NCBI GenBank assembly: GCA_964017235.1
Contig: OZ024927.1
Location: forward strand, 25,501,160-25,565,159
Length of the DNA: 64,000 nucleotides
DNA from: Sabellastarte sp. h YS-2021
Taxonomy: Eukaryota > Annelida > Polychaeta > Sabellida > Sabellidae
Direction: 5' to 3'
The translations under genes were made by a program, and so were the position numbers. The notes under the pieces were generated by a model. The model made no database searches. It was not told where the DNA came from and was given only the letters and a program-made list of their open reading frames with translations. Positions 22,764 through 34,884 of the stretch are shown here, piece by piece. The number at the start of each line of letters is the position of its first letter. Position 1 is the stretch's first letter.

Positions 22764-24340
22764 ATGTCTTCAAAGCGTTTGAAACCCACAAACCACGTTC
22801 GTTGAAGTATCATCACTTCTGTTCATATTTTGATTTGCACAACTACTGCCCCACCTCGCAGAAAGGCAGGGAAAAGGGATCATTCTGCGTTACAGGCAGC
22901 AGACCATGTTTACTTTGTGCATCATTATCTAATGAGCAGAAGAGCAACATCATTAATCAAAAACACCTGAGACAAATCGGAACTATTAGCTGACACGGAA
23001 GTTGGAATGGTTATGTTATCTGAATCACAACAAAAATGAGAGGATTTGGCACAAATATTTCAAATCGATTTCCTCTGAGACCCTCCAATGTTATACAGTC
23101 TTCCTCTCCTTGGGCTGAACAGTTGGGTTTGGAAGCCCTGTCTTTGAAGTCACCTCAGCAAATTCCTGAAACTCTGGGCACCATTTTACATAGACAAATC
23201 TCTAGGCACCCAAATTCAACTACAAATGCAACAACAAATGAGGGTTTTCCAAGATTCTATTCTGAAGGCTTTCAATAAGCTCTTGGAACGACAAAAGTCC
23301 ATATAAGAAGAGTTCAGGTCCACTCCAAGTGCTACAATTGCCAAACCCCAATCGTATTCTGTGGTGGATCATATTACAGATCCTAAACCTAGTACAAGTC
23401 TGGTCTCGGATTCTCATCTGGAAACACATAACGTCAGCCATCAGAGGGAGGCTATGGAGGTTGAATTTGTTGGGCCCCCCCTGCCACATCATCATATCTG
23501 AGAACATGCCTATGATGCTGTTCACTCGGATGCTGACTTGGTTTCAGAATCGGATCATCACCATCCGAGAAAGGGGGCAAAGCCCAAAAGCACTCTGACA
23601 AATGCAAACATAAGTCTTACAGACATGTAAGCTCCTCCTCAGAGGAGTCAGATCTACCACTACAAACTAAAATAGCTTCTCCAGTTAAACAACCAGGGAG
23701 AGGGAAGAGGGAATCTATCGAGCACCATCAACACATTGTATTCAGGGACCTCAAGCATAAACATAAGGCTGAGTTGAAAAGTCAGCTTAACCATGACCCA
23801 CTTATTTCTAGGGAAGTAGATGTGTCTGACTTGCTCTCTCAGTATACTGAGGACATTGAGACTTTCCCACAAGTCCTTAATATCCCTGACCCCAGGGATA
23901 GTATGCCAGTTTCCTCAACTTCAGTGATGGGTCTTAACAAGGTTGCTCAGAAACAGGAGCTCAGGATCCAGGGTCCTTCTACTTTTCTTCCAAAACTGAA
24001 ATTCAGAAAGGGGTCAATATTGAAAGGGCAGCCAAAATGCCTATGACAGAACCTGTGACTATTGGGATATCCTAGATAAGAGGATCCTTATTCAAAAGAA
24101 ACCTTAACCTACCTGTGTAAGACCTTATCCCATATGCTCCAGAGAGAATTCTATATTATGGGCAATGCCGGATTCTTAAAGAGAGATACAGAGATGACCA
24201 ATCTCCAACCCAACCTGGGCAAAACCACACACCAGCAACTCAGGAACTCACTTTTGTCCCCCTCTCCCATATTTCATGCACAACTGTTGAAAGAAGGGGA
24301 AGTGGTCCTTCTCAAAACAGACACCCCCAGAAATCCTCAG
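22764..24340 (+). pseudogene. C gag-like gene (degenerate)
   Basis: It opens with the Cys-rich head (HHFCSYFDLHNYCPTSQ, then SRPCLLCASLSNEQ) seen in A1 and A2, but frameshifted soon after the ATG. Further on come the Ser-rich segment and IPDPRDSMPVSSTSVMGL (about 23880-23935), almost identical to A1 1647-1690. The end, up to about 24350, resembles the A1 region upstream of the polyprotein. Multiple frameshifts and stops. Confidence 0.75.
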
Positions 24341-24359
24341 GGCGTGGAAACCCTTTATC

Positions 24360-25700
24360 CCATTGACTACCAAGCCTCAAATGGTCCACCAGTAGGAGGT
24401 CGCCTCTGTTCTTTCACGAGTGACTGGCTAAAAGAGAATTGCTCAAACAGTGTGTTAAACATTATTACAAATGTTTACATTTTACCATTCAACATGAAGC
24501 CCAAATTATCCAGACAGCTCCTGATTACCTCTCTCTCCTGACCAAGAACAATAAAAAGGGTGGAAAAAGTAAGGTCTCTTGGGTTTACAGTCGCCTGTTT
24601 CAAGTTCCAAGGCCTTGTCAGATATGGAGGCCAGTCACAGACCTAAGCAGGCTAAGCCCCTTCTTAAATGTAGAAAAATTCAAAATGGAGACACTAGAGT
24701 CCATCAGTCCATCGATCCCAGGGAATGGGTGTGCACAATAGACCTCTTGGATGCCTACCTTCACATCCCCATCCACCCAACCTAAAGGAATTTTCTATGG
24801 TTCACCCACAGGTACCAAATTTACAAATTCACCTCCCCTTAAGGCTGGGTACGGCCCTACAAGATTTCGCAAAGATAGAGAGGAATTGAATCTGGCCCTC
24901 TGCAGTGGAGTCGGACTCCATTAGTACCTGTAGGATTTGCTTGTCGGAGCCCAATTGCAAAGAGAGGCACAACTAAACACAGAGATCATTGTGAACCTAA
25001 TCCAGTTCTTGGGGTGAGTAGTCAATCGGGAAAAATCAGAATTAACACCTGCTCAGGTGTTTTATTTTGTGGGCTGCTAATACCATCTAGATTTAGCCCT
25101 TGTAAAACCCACTCAAGACAGATGGCTCACACTACCAGATTTGATCCTGAAAATAAAGTCAAAGTCGCTAATTAGTTTGCTCGCCTCAATGGAGAAGACG
25201 GTCCCAGAGGTCACCTCCACGTGAGACCTTTTTAGTTTCACTGGAGATCTACCCAGTCGCTGGACATCCTCCTTTCTTGGTCAGAGACCATATCGGCTCA
25301 CCTGGATTGGTGGCATAATCCTGTCGGCGTGCTGAATGGTTCAGAACTTCATCAGAATACCACAATATTCAAATCTTTGTCAACGCATCAAACGCAGGTT
25401 GGGGTGCTCATTTAGAGCAAGACTCAGTTAAAGGTCTTTGGTCAGACAGAGAAAAATGGCTACACATAAAAGTTCTAGAGCTGAAGGCAGTGTTCCTGGA
25501 CCTGCAACACTTCAGGGATCATTGCCAAAATCAGACTGTGTTGATATCCACAGACAATTCAACATTGGTAGCCTACATAAACAAACAGGAAGGAGCCCAC
25601 TCGTCAAAAAATTTGTGCTCTCTTGTGGAGAATCGTGACCTGATGCCATCGTTAAAAAAAAACACTATGACAAAGGCACATTCCAGGGTGCCTAAATGTG
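24360..25700 (+). pseudogene. C RT-RNase H remnant
   Basis: RT fingers with VTDLSRLSPFLNVEKFKME and palm motif IDLLDAYLHIPIHP (about 24740-24780) keep the first catalytic Asp. At the YLDD box the first Asp codon is a stop (TAG 24931-24933), leaving Tyr-Leu-stop-Asp. RNase H reads FVNASNAGWGAHLE (Asp of TDAS replaced by Asn) and ISTDNSTLVAYINK (second Asp kept). The DAM-like segment is mostly deleted. Confidence 0.8.
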
Positions 25701-25959
25701 ATGCCTGTTTCAGGTTGATCTAAAAACATAGGTCAATTGCCTTGTTATCCTAATTGCTCCAAGTTGACCATGGATACCCTAATTTTGGGAGCTAGTACAG
25801 CTCTCAAAGGAGATCCCACTCAACTTAACTACCAGTGTCAACAATACTTCTCAAGCAGTCCCACAACCATGTGTTTTACAACAACCCACAACATCTTAAC
25901 CTTCATCGCCTAGCGGGGCTCAATATCTCTCAAAGCCTGGACCTTAACAGGTTGCTCTA

Positions 25960-26755
25960 CAGCTGTCACAGGGATAAACCCAAAAGTTCCAGAAACTTAC
26001 CAAAGTGGAACCTTTCTGTTGTTCTAGATAAGCTCACAAAAGTAGCTTTTGAGCCTATGAAAAACACAGACCTCAAACATCTAACCTTTAAAACTGCCCT
26101 CTTGCTTAGCTTTGGTCTCTGGAAGTGCCGCAGCGAAAAGCCATACCTGGGTTGTAAACAAAGTGTTCCATTTGGGCCAGTGGGAAAAGGTCGTTTTATT
26201 CCCTTCTTCAAATTTCATAGCCAAAACCAGCTAGCAAGAGAGGGTTCCCAAAGTGTGTCACCAGTGATAATTCCTGCCTTAACTATTTTTGTGGATAGAC
26301 AATTCAATGAAGACAGGACACAGTATGAGCTCTGAGGTACTGCACTCAGCTGCACCTGCACTCAGGAACTAAGAGGAGCTAGATCCGCACTTTTCATTTT
26401 CTTTAAGAAAGGACAGACATCAGACTGACTACCCTGTCTTCTTGGTAAAAGCAAACTATCCTCTTGTGTTATAAAGGTTGTGGGCCTAAAGATCATGACA
26501 TTAGGACCTGTAAAGCTTTCTATAGTGGTGTTTTGGTGGACCAAATCATGCAAGCCTGTCATTGGAAGTTGCACAACACTTTCACAAATTTTTACCTAAA
26601 AGACCTGAATTGGTCAGACAACAACAATATGTACCTGGGTCCACTAGTAGCACCTCAACAAGTCTTACATACTTCAGCTCAAAGTAGTCATCCTCAGGGA
26701 AAAGTGGGGGGACGACACATCGTTTTTCAATATCAGTTCCTCACTGTTTAATATT
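25960..26755 (+). pseudogene. C tyrosine recombinase remnant
   Basis: Catalytic half only: LWKCRSEK at the Arg I box (one Arg kept), HDIRTCKAF (His-x-x-Arg kept), ACHWKLHNTF, and NFYLKDLNW with the probable nucleophile Tyr. Frameshifts lie near 26335 and 26430. The stretch from about 26515 is duplicated at 29443-29650. Confidence 0.82.
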
Positions 26756-29383
26756 TAACAATAACATTACCAGTTTGCTTTTGAGAGAATTATTTCTGTA
26801 TTTGGAAATGTTCAACAACATACTTTACGTTTTCCCTTCCTTTAAACTTTAACACTTTTGATCTTAATTTATTGGGAAGCTCTATTTTTGTTTTCAAAAA
26901 CCTTTTTGTAGTTGAAATATAGACTGTCAGTGATATGAGGTATAATCCCATAAATTAACAAAACAAACTGTTGTACAGATTGATGCATTTTAATTTGTTC
27001 ATGTCACAGGCAACTTTTGTGGTCAGGCATTTCAAGAAATGTCAAGTAACATAGTTTGCCTGCAATTCATGCCAGAAACTGCATAAAATGTAATTGTAAC
27101 TAGCTTAATACTCAAAAACAAGACTTTATGTGTGCAGGAGTTTACCTCTTGTAAAGCTGTTTGGTAAATAAGCTTGTAAATAGGTTATTTTGCGTATACA
27201 TCTGTGTTGCTTCATAGTCAACTCGGCTGCTATGAATACTTGCTATTCCCTCAACCCCAACTCTATCCCTACTTTAACAAACTCTGGTCTCAACATGGTG
27301 CAGACTAACAGTTTAAACTTTTTGTCAGTATAAGACTTTATCAACACAATGCTCAAAATATTTCTTTGGTATTGCCTTCTGTGTTTATGTACAGTTCCCA
27401 GTTTTATTAACAGATCACTTGGATATTATCAGTCCATGTAATGGTTTGATTTCTTTTATCTGGATTTTTTTCCAATCCAAATGTGACAATTATTATATAG
27501 TATAAAAAAGACAAGTTAAAGAAGAATTGTTACTTTTATACAATGGTCAGCATTTGTTGGAAAGAAGGACAAAGATTTACAATGTAGGGTATCTATTTTG
27601 TTACTTTTGTGGCTCAGTTTGTAAAACTGTTGGCCAAGCTAGTATGAAATGAAAGGGTTGACTTTTTAAAGGGCTTGAGTTAATATATAGATTTTCAGTG
27701 TTTTACCTAGACATTTGGCCAGGTGATCCTTATTTAAGGCAAAAACTTTGGGAAACCAATTATTTGGCAATGAAGCATTGGACATTTTGAAACTAAAGTG
27801 CATATTTTACAGTAGTATACACACACAAAACAACAGTCAAGACTTGTGATAATAGTGGCAGAAACATGCATTTTTTTGTATTTGCACAGTGTTAATGTTG
27901 TGTCCCTTAAGAGTGTTTCAGATTGAAATAATTCAGATTAATATAATGTTACAGCTAAATAATAAAATATCAGCATTTCTAATTTCACTCTTTGGGCTAC
28001 CAATGCATAAAAGGGGATCATTAATAACCAGTACAATTTTCCCAAAATGACCAGAAACTATATTTACATGAATGATTAAATAACCTAGGTAAGGCACTGA
28101 TCCAGGTCTGCTATATATTTATCTGCTGAATGCTACGTTACTGCTTTTATGTTCTCTGGACAGTTCAAGATTTACCATGTATTATGTTGTGATATTGTCT
28201 CTTCATTCCTGATATAGTAGCAATGTGTTTAAGGCTTTCAATTTTTGCTTTGCTTATAAATTAAACATTTCAAATCAGGTGTATGCTTCAGAATATTAAG
28301 GTTGATTTATTATTATTATTTTTGCATTGTTAAAGCTTTATTTTATTTTAAAAGGGGACAATGTGTAACAATTTTCAGCTTTCCAAATATGGATTTTGTA
28401 GTTTCTGGAGGTTAGGCTTTGAAGCTGTTATAGTATATAAAGTGCAGTTTGAAAATTAAAAATATGAAATCTTCTGCCATAGTTTATTAATATGTAAATT
28501 GTTCACTATTTTACTTATAATAATGATTGTTTATGTGGCAAATATTTGTGAGTGTCTCAAACTTGTTTCAGAATTTCTGTGCGTGCTTCTTGTTTCATTT
28601 TAATAGTTAGTTCAAGTGGTAAATGTTACATTTGTGTATTTGTATGTATTTATTGATAATGATTGACAAAATTGGTTGATTCCATGTAATGACATCACAT
28701 ATTTCTGCACTTGTTTTATTACACTTTCAGCTGTAGTGCCCTGTCACTTTTTGCATTTATTATCTTAGCGGTAGATATAAAGGTTCCATGCTTGTATTTA
28801 CCCACATGCTTACATTTACATATACTTTCTCAATAAACCCTGTAACCATTTATCAGTTTTCTTAAAGAGTAAAACTTATAACATTTTCTTTGATGGCTCA
28901 AGTTGTACTGGGACAGGTCATTAGACTTTTCCTACAGGTTTTACTGAGGTGGATTTAAACCCACTACCACAGAGATCAGAGCCAAGTTATTATTTGTTCT
29001 TGATGAAAAGGAAGATAACTTAAGAAGACTTGGTGTTATTTGGATTTATACTTAGTGCAATATCTATGTACTACAGGACTCAAAGTGCTATATGGCCCAT
29101 CTAACTGTACAGTACAGCCCATCTCTCAAAGTTCTCACATTCCCCGAACTGAAAGACACACACTCAGGGATTACCATTTTTCAACATCCTTGAGGTTCTT
29201 TAACCTGCCACTGGGGATAGGACCCAATGACAGGGCACCACATTGAATGTCACAAAATCACAGCATTATTACAGACCTCAAAGATTTCCAGGGGAGAAGC
29301 TAGGATTATTTGGTTTTTTACACCCTGATTTTTCAGAAAGTTCTGGGTATATGCAATATTTCTTAGGGGATGGGATATGGTCA
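26515..29383 (+). repeat. Segmental duplication, copy 1
   Basis: It contains the end of the C recombinase and about 2.6 kb of noncoding DNA, and aligns by eye, at high identity, with 29443-30337, 31735-32278, 36646-36855, 44520-44700 and 52126-52640 in order. A block of about 350 bp (27085-27430) is absent from copy 2. Copy 1 is free of the large insertions found in copy 2 and so shows their empty target sites. No gene was recognised. Confidence 0.88.
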
Positions 29384-29442
29384 GCATTTGTTGGAAAGGA
29401 CAGAGATTGTACAATGTAGGGTATCTATTTAGTTACTTTTGT
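29384..29442. other. Junction segment between duplication copies
   Basis: A 59-bp piece (GTCAGCATTTGTTGGAAAGG-type) is a further copy of 27545-27606. It ends abruptly where copy 2 starts inside recombinase sequence, marking a rearrangement breakpoint. Confidence 0.65.
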
Positions 29443-29688
29443 GTCTTTCTATGGTGGAGTTTCGGTGGACCAAATCATGCAAGCTTGTCACTGGAAGTCG
29501 CACAACACGTTCACAAATTTTTACCTAAAAGACCTGAATTGGTCAGATAACAACAATATGTATCTGGGTCCACTAGTAGCACCTCAACAAGTCTTACATA
29601 TTTCCCCTCTGAGGGATCATCCTCGGGAAAAGGACGGGGGGGCGGGGGCGGGACACATCATTTTGCAATATAAGTTCCTCACTGTTTA
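29443..29688 (+). pseudogene. Tyrosine recombinase C-terminal fragment (duplicated from C)
   Basis: Encodes FYGGVSVDQIMQACHWKSHNTFTNFYLKDLNW and following residues (written in part): the CHW box and the probable nucleophile Tyr, but no Arg I or His-x-x-Arg boxes. It is the counterpart of 26515-26751. The open frame begins at the duplication breakpoint. A fragment, not a gene. Confidence 0.85.
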
Positions 29689-30337
29689 ATATTTAATAAT
29701 AACATTACCAATGTGCTTTTGTGAGAATTAAATCTGTATTGGGAAATGTTCAACATACTCGACTTTTTCCCTTCCTTTAAACTTTAACACTTTTGATCTT
29801 TCAAATTTATTGGGAGACTCTGTTTTTGTTTTCAAGAACCTTTTTCTAGTTGAAATATGACTGTCAATGATATTGGGTATAATCCCATAAAATAACAAAG
29901 CAAACTGTTGTATAGATTGATGCATTTCAATTTGTTCATGTCACAGGCAACATTCGTGTTCAGGCATATCATGAAATGCAAAGTGACACAGTTTGCCTGA
30001 AACTTATAAATGAAATTCAGCCAGAAACTGCATAAAAGCCCATGTAACGGTTTGATTCCTTTTATCTTGATTTTTCTGATTCCATATTTTCTGGGGGTTT
30101 TTTTGTGTTTTTTTTGTTTTTTTTTTGTTTTTTTTTTTGCCAGTGTAAATGTAACCATTATTATGTAGTGTAAAATAGTAAAGTTAAAGAAGAATTGTTA
30201 TGCTTATACAATGGTCAGCATTTCTTGGAAAGGAGGACAGACATTTTACAATGTAGGGTATCTACATTGTTACTTTTGTGGCTCAGTTTGTAAAACTGTG
30301 GGCCAAATTAGTATGAAATGAAAGGGTTGAGTTTTTT

Positions 30338-31734
30338 ACTCCACAGCCCTAAAGGGCTGTCAAGGTATTGTGTTCACCCATGGTGTCTGGATGGGGGGCC
30401 AGTTGTTTGGCGTAAAAAGTTTGTCCAGGCTATATCTCAGAAACCGTAAGGTATAGGAAGTTGATACTTGGTAAGGACATTGGTTGGGGGTGTAGGTGTG
30501 CATCATCATGGTGTGACTTTGACCTTGCCATAGTGACCTTGAGTTTCAATATCTTGTCCTGTCTATATCTTGGAAACCGTAAGGTGTCAGAAGTTGATAC
30601 ATGGTAGGGATATTGGTTAGGGGTTGTAGGTGTGCCACGTCATGGTGTGACCTTGATTTGACCTTTGTGACCTTGACCTATAAAATCTTGTGTGAGCTAT
30701 ATCTCGGAAACCGTAAGGTGTAGGAAGTTGATATTTGGTAGAGATATTGGTTGGAGGTGTACAACATCATGGTGTGACCTTGATATGACCTTTGACCTTG
30801 CCATAGTTACCTTGACTTATAAAATCTTGTTTGGGCTATATCTCGGAAACTGTAAGGTGTAGGAAGTTGATTCTTGGTAGGGACATTGGTTGGGGGTTGT
30901 AGGTATGCAATGTCATAGTCTCCATGACCTATAAAATCTTGTCAGGGCTGTATCTCGGAAATCGTAAGATGTAGGAAGTTGATACTTTGTAGGGACATTG
31001 GTCCAGGGTTGTAGGTGTGCAATGTCATGGTTTGACCTTGATTTGACCTTTGACCTTGTAATGACCTTGACCTATAAAATTGGTCCAGGCTATATCTTAG
31101 AAACCATAAGGTGTAGGAAGTTGATACTTGGTAAGGACATTGGTTGGGGGTGAAGGCGTGCAACAGCATGGTGTGACCTTGATTTGACCTTTGACCTTGC
31201 TGTAGTGACCTTGATTTTGAAGATCTTGTCCAGGCTCTTGAATTCTGAAAGGTGTAGGAAGTTGACACTTGGTAGGGACATTGGTTATGGGATGTAGGTG
31301 TGCATCATGGTGTGACCTTTAACTTTGACTCTGCCAAAGTGTGTTGACCTGCCATATTTGAGCCATGTTTCTCTTATGACAAAGATATATGGATTGCTAC
31401 AGCTGATTAATATGTGTACTTTTACATAATTGTGCTATTTCCATTAACATCTATTCTCCAGTTAAAAATAAATTTTACAACGTCATAATTTTTAGTTTAC
31501 TGATTAATGCTGTCATCTTGCTATTGAATTGTCTTGTTTTAATACTTCATCTGTACATACATTTTCTTTCTCTTAGACATTATTTTCTCTCCTTAAACGT
31601 TATTTGGACCTTTATATAACTGACACTGCTCTTAAAGTATTTCAATATTTGTACTGTTTCACTACTTCTATATCTCATGGTGTTGAAAAATATTTTCCCA
31701 GGCTGTGGGGTACAGGCATTGCTGATGCTATTTT
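30338..31734 (+). mobile_element. Pearl/HINE-like repeat element, copy II (intact-looking)
   Basis: A 1.4-kb insertion in duplication copy 2. Near the 5' end is the palindrome ACAGCCCTAAAGGGCTGT (30343-30360). Near the 3' end GGCTGTGGGGT (31701-31711) is a subterminal inverted partner of it. The core has about seven tandem units of roughly 150 bp with GTAAGGTGTAGGAAGTTGAT and TGACCTTTGACCTTG; the tail ends GATGCTATTTT. The empty site in copy 1 is a T run (ACTTTTTAAAGGG). Subterminal inverted repeats, internal minisatellite and T-rich target fit non-autonomous Helentron-associated (HINE) or bivalve pearl elements. It has no genes. Confidence 0.78.
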
Positions 31735-32278
31735 AAAGGGCTTGAGTTGTATAGATTGTCAGTGTTTTACCTAGAATTTTAACTAGATGAACCTTATTTA
31801 AGGCAAAAACTTCGGGAAACGTTTGAAACTAAAGTGCATATTTTACAATTACTGTAGTAAACACACAAAACAACAGTCAACACTTGTGTTAGTAGTGGCA
31901 AAAACATGCATTTTTTTTGTATTTGCAAAGTGTTAATGTTGTGACCCTTGAAAGTGTTTCAGATTGAAATAATTAAATATGTTACAGCTAAATAATATAA
32001 TATCAGCAGCATGTCTAATTTTACTCTTGGGGCCACCAATGCATAAAAGGGGGTTCATTAATAACCAGTACAATTTTCCCAAAATGACCAGAGGCTATAT
32101 TTACATGAATGATTAAATAACCTAGGTAAGGCACTGATCCAGGTCTGCTGTATATTTATCTGCTGAATGCTTATGTTGCAGCTTTTTTTATCTCTTGACA
32201 GTTCAAGATTTACCATGTATTATGTTGTGATATTGTATCTTCATTCCTGATCTAGTAACAATGTGTTTAAGGCTTTCA
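31735..32278. other. Noncoding block of duplication copy 2
   Basis: Matches 27665-28250 of copy 1. No other feature. Confidence 0.7.
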
Positions 32279-32295
32279 TTTTATTACGCTACAAT

Positions 32296-32437
32296 AGCTT
32301 ACCATGTGGGACTTAATGCTGTTCTCGGGTGGCCACACCACGGCCAACGTCTTAGAAAAAAAGACATTTCTTGTTAGCCGTAGAATCTAGTTGTCGTCAC
32401 GTGATAACTTCTGACCAATCGCCCTACTTTCTCGTTG
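32296..32437 (+). repeat. A2 left inverted terminal repeat
   Basis: Inverted copy at 36462-36604. The two A2 repeats share variants not found in A1 (such as the TAGAATCTAG segment). It contains the TCACGTGA palindrome (32397-32404) and a CCAAT box, as in A1. Confidence 0.9.
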
Positions 32438-32663
32438 GCCACGTTGAACTGTTTGCAGTTTGTAAATATACAGACATTTTCATTTATTTCTCAGCTTTTA
32501 CTTATTGTTGGAGGCTCTTTTTTGGATATTTCTTTTATTATGTGACATAGATCATTCTGTAAAATTTTTATTTTGACAGGATAAGTATATTTCTTGCTTT
32601 CGCGTGTTTTGAGTTTTCCTCGGTTCAGGCACTTTACATTGTACGTCTTTTATTGCGTTTAAA

Positions 32664-33840
32664 ATGTCTCTCCACCAAACGAATAAAGACAAACCGAGAG
32701 CTCAGAAATGCCGCCATTTTTGTTTTAGTTTCGACCTACACAACTATTGCCCTACCTGTAGGGAGGCTGGCAAGGGTGATGACCCCTGTGTCACCTTCGA
32801 AACTCCCTGTGATATCTGTGCATCTTTCAAACAAACAAATCTTGAAAAATCCCTGGGAAATTCTTTAAATATTCATTTACAGCAACAAATGGGTTCCTTT
32901 CAGGCATCCATGTTGGAAGCTTTCCAGTCGCTTCGAGAGGAGTTGACTGCTAAAAAGCAAACAGAGGTAGATCAGACCTCGTTTCTTGCTTCCAAACCTC
33001 GTACTTTTCAGTAAACCTGCTGTAAATCTGGACCTACCCCCTCCGAGACCTAGTACTAACATTCAAACTGAGGCTATGGATGTGGACTACGGTCCAGCAC
33101 TCCCTCCTCATCTAGTACTTGACCAGCATGATACCTCGGATCAGTACATTGCTCCATCTGAACTACCTCCGAAAGAGGTCTCGTACTCACACAAAAAGCA
33201 AAGCCACTCTCGTAGTAGGCAGGAAATTGATCCAGGATCTGCCTCGGACCAACCAAATGAAGAATCCGATGAACCTAGGATCCCTTCTACCAAACCTAAA
33301 AAGCACTCTGATAAGAGTAAACAAAAATCAAGGTCCAGATATGTGTCATCTTCTTCAAGGGAGGATCAGTCCCCTGTAGCCAGACACAGGTCTTCTAAGC
33401 CCTCTAGGGCTCAGCCCTCAGGGGCTGTTTCTGATCAAGACCTTCCACAACATGATCCAGACCCCCCTTATTATAGGGAAGTAGCTCTGTCTGACATGAC
33501 TCTCTTACAGCCACAGTTGGAGACGCCAAGAACTTAGGAACTCGTCCTTTTGGGACCTGTCCTTGTTCGAGTCTCAACTTGTGAAGGAAGGGGAAGACTT
33601 CCTTCTCAAAAAAGGCACCTCTAAAGACTCTCAGGGTTTCGCACCCTACCAGAATAAGCCCTTTCGTGGTCCCCACAAGAAAAGAGGCTCCTACAGGAAA
33701 CGCCCCAATGGGGGCAACTCCTCACAAAGCAGTAACCAATCGTTTTCCTCAGGAAGGGGGAAACCGAACTTCAGAGGCTCCAGGGGTCGTTTTCAACCCC
33801 ATAAAAGGGGAAGGGGGCATGGAAACCCCTCTTCCCAATG
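32664..33840 (+). pseudogene. A2 gag-like gene with internal deletion
   Basis: ATG 32664 opens MSLHQTNKDKPRAQKCRHFC, nearly as in A1. The Cys-rich head is intact (YCPTC, DPCV, CDIC). The frame shifts near 33000. The Arg/Ser segment (SRSRYVSSSSRED) is followed by REVALSDM, where it jumps by deletion (at about 33497) to the part equivalent to A1 2318. The basic Arg/Gly-rich C-terminus (33563-33841) is kept. It aligns with A1 gag throughout, without the A1 nonsense codon. Confidence 0.82.
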
Positions 33841-34884
33841 ACTCCTCCAAAGCCTCACTCAGTCCACCAGTAGGAGGTCGCCTCCGTTCTTTCAATAGAG
33901 ACTGACAAACAAACAAATGTTCTCCAAACGTGTTAAACATTATCACCAATGGCTACGTACTGCCATTCCTTTCACAGCCAAATTTGGTCAGATTCCCTCT
34001 GATTCTGTCAGAGTACAAGGCCCAGCAAAAAGACCAAGCCCATGGCCACTTGTATCCAGTCTCTCCTGTCAAAGAACGCAATCGAAAGGGTGGAAAATGT
34101 AAAATCTCTCGGGTTTTACAGTCGCCTGTTCCTAGTACCCAAGCCTCACCAAAGATGGAGGCCAGTCATAGACCTAAGCAGGCTCAACACTTTTCTACAC
34201 GTAGAAAAGTTCAAAATGGAAACTCCAGAGTCCATCAGGACCTCCCTGATTCCAGGGGAGTGGGTATCGTCGATAGATCTGTCGGACACTTACATTCTAA
34301 TCCCCATCAACCCAAACTCAAGGAAATACCTAAGGTTTTGCTACAAGTCTCAGGTGTTCCAGTTCACCCATGTAGACTTATTTGCCACTCACCTGAACCA
34401 CAAACTTCCACTGTACGTATCTCCTGTCCCAGACCCAAAGGCTTGGGACATAGATGCTCTAAACATAAACTGGACGAACCTCACGGCCTATGCTTACCCT
34501 CCTACGGCTCTCCTTCACAAGGTGATCCAAAAGATCAAGCAATGCCATTGCCTGATCATCGTAATAGCCCCAGGCTGGCCAGGGATGCCCTGGTTTTGGG
34601 ACCTAGTGCAGCTCTCAACAGAGATCCCACTACAACTTCCAGTGTCAACGACCCTACTGAAACAGTCACACAAGTATGTGTTCCACAACAACCCACAACA
34701 GATGAACCTCCACGCCTGGTGTCTAGGAGCGGACAACTCCAAGAACAAGGCTTCTCTGTGGAGGTGGCAGAGAGAATTGCTGCTCCTCAGCGGTCATCAA
34801 CAAGGACCATCTACAAGTCGAAGTGGGCCCTATTTGAAAAATGGTGCAGAGAAAATTCGGTGGATTTCTCCACTCCATCTGTGA
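33835..34884 (+). pseudogene. A2 polyprotein remnant: RT fingers joined to DAM-like segment
   Basis: From about 34042 one open frame runs through RT motifs LVPKPHQRWRPVIDLSRLN and SIDLSDTYILIPI. At VFQFTHVDLFATHLN it jumps straight into the DAM-like segment (about 34364-34370). The YLDD box and all of RNase H are missing. In A1 both sides of the lost segment carry GTTCACC, so a microhomology deletion is likely. The fusion stays in frame to 34884, giving a catalytically dead 280-residue protein. Confidence 0.88.

Larger units (their letters stand above)
22764..26755 (+). mobile_element. Degenerate DIRS family A relative, element C
   Basis: Gag, RT, RNase H and recombinase pieces appear in DIRS order with the same motifs as A1 but heavy decay. 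No inverted terminal repeats or ICR were found, so the ends were judged from the coding pieces. Its last part (from about 26515) is also the start of a segmental duplication whose second copy begins at 29443. Confidence 0.8.

Noticed and set aside
30942-31281. Two minus-strand open frames of 63 and 108 codons
   Set aside because: Same tandem-repeat artefact in HINE-like copy II.
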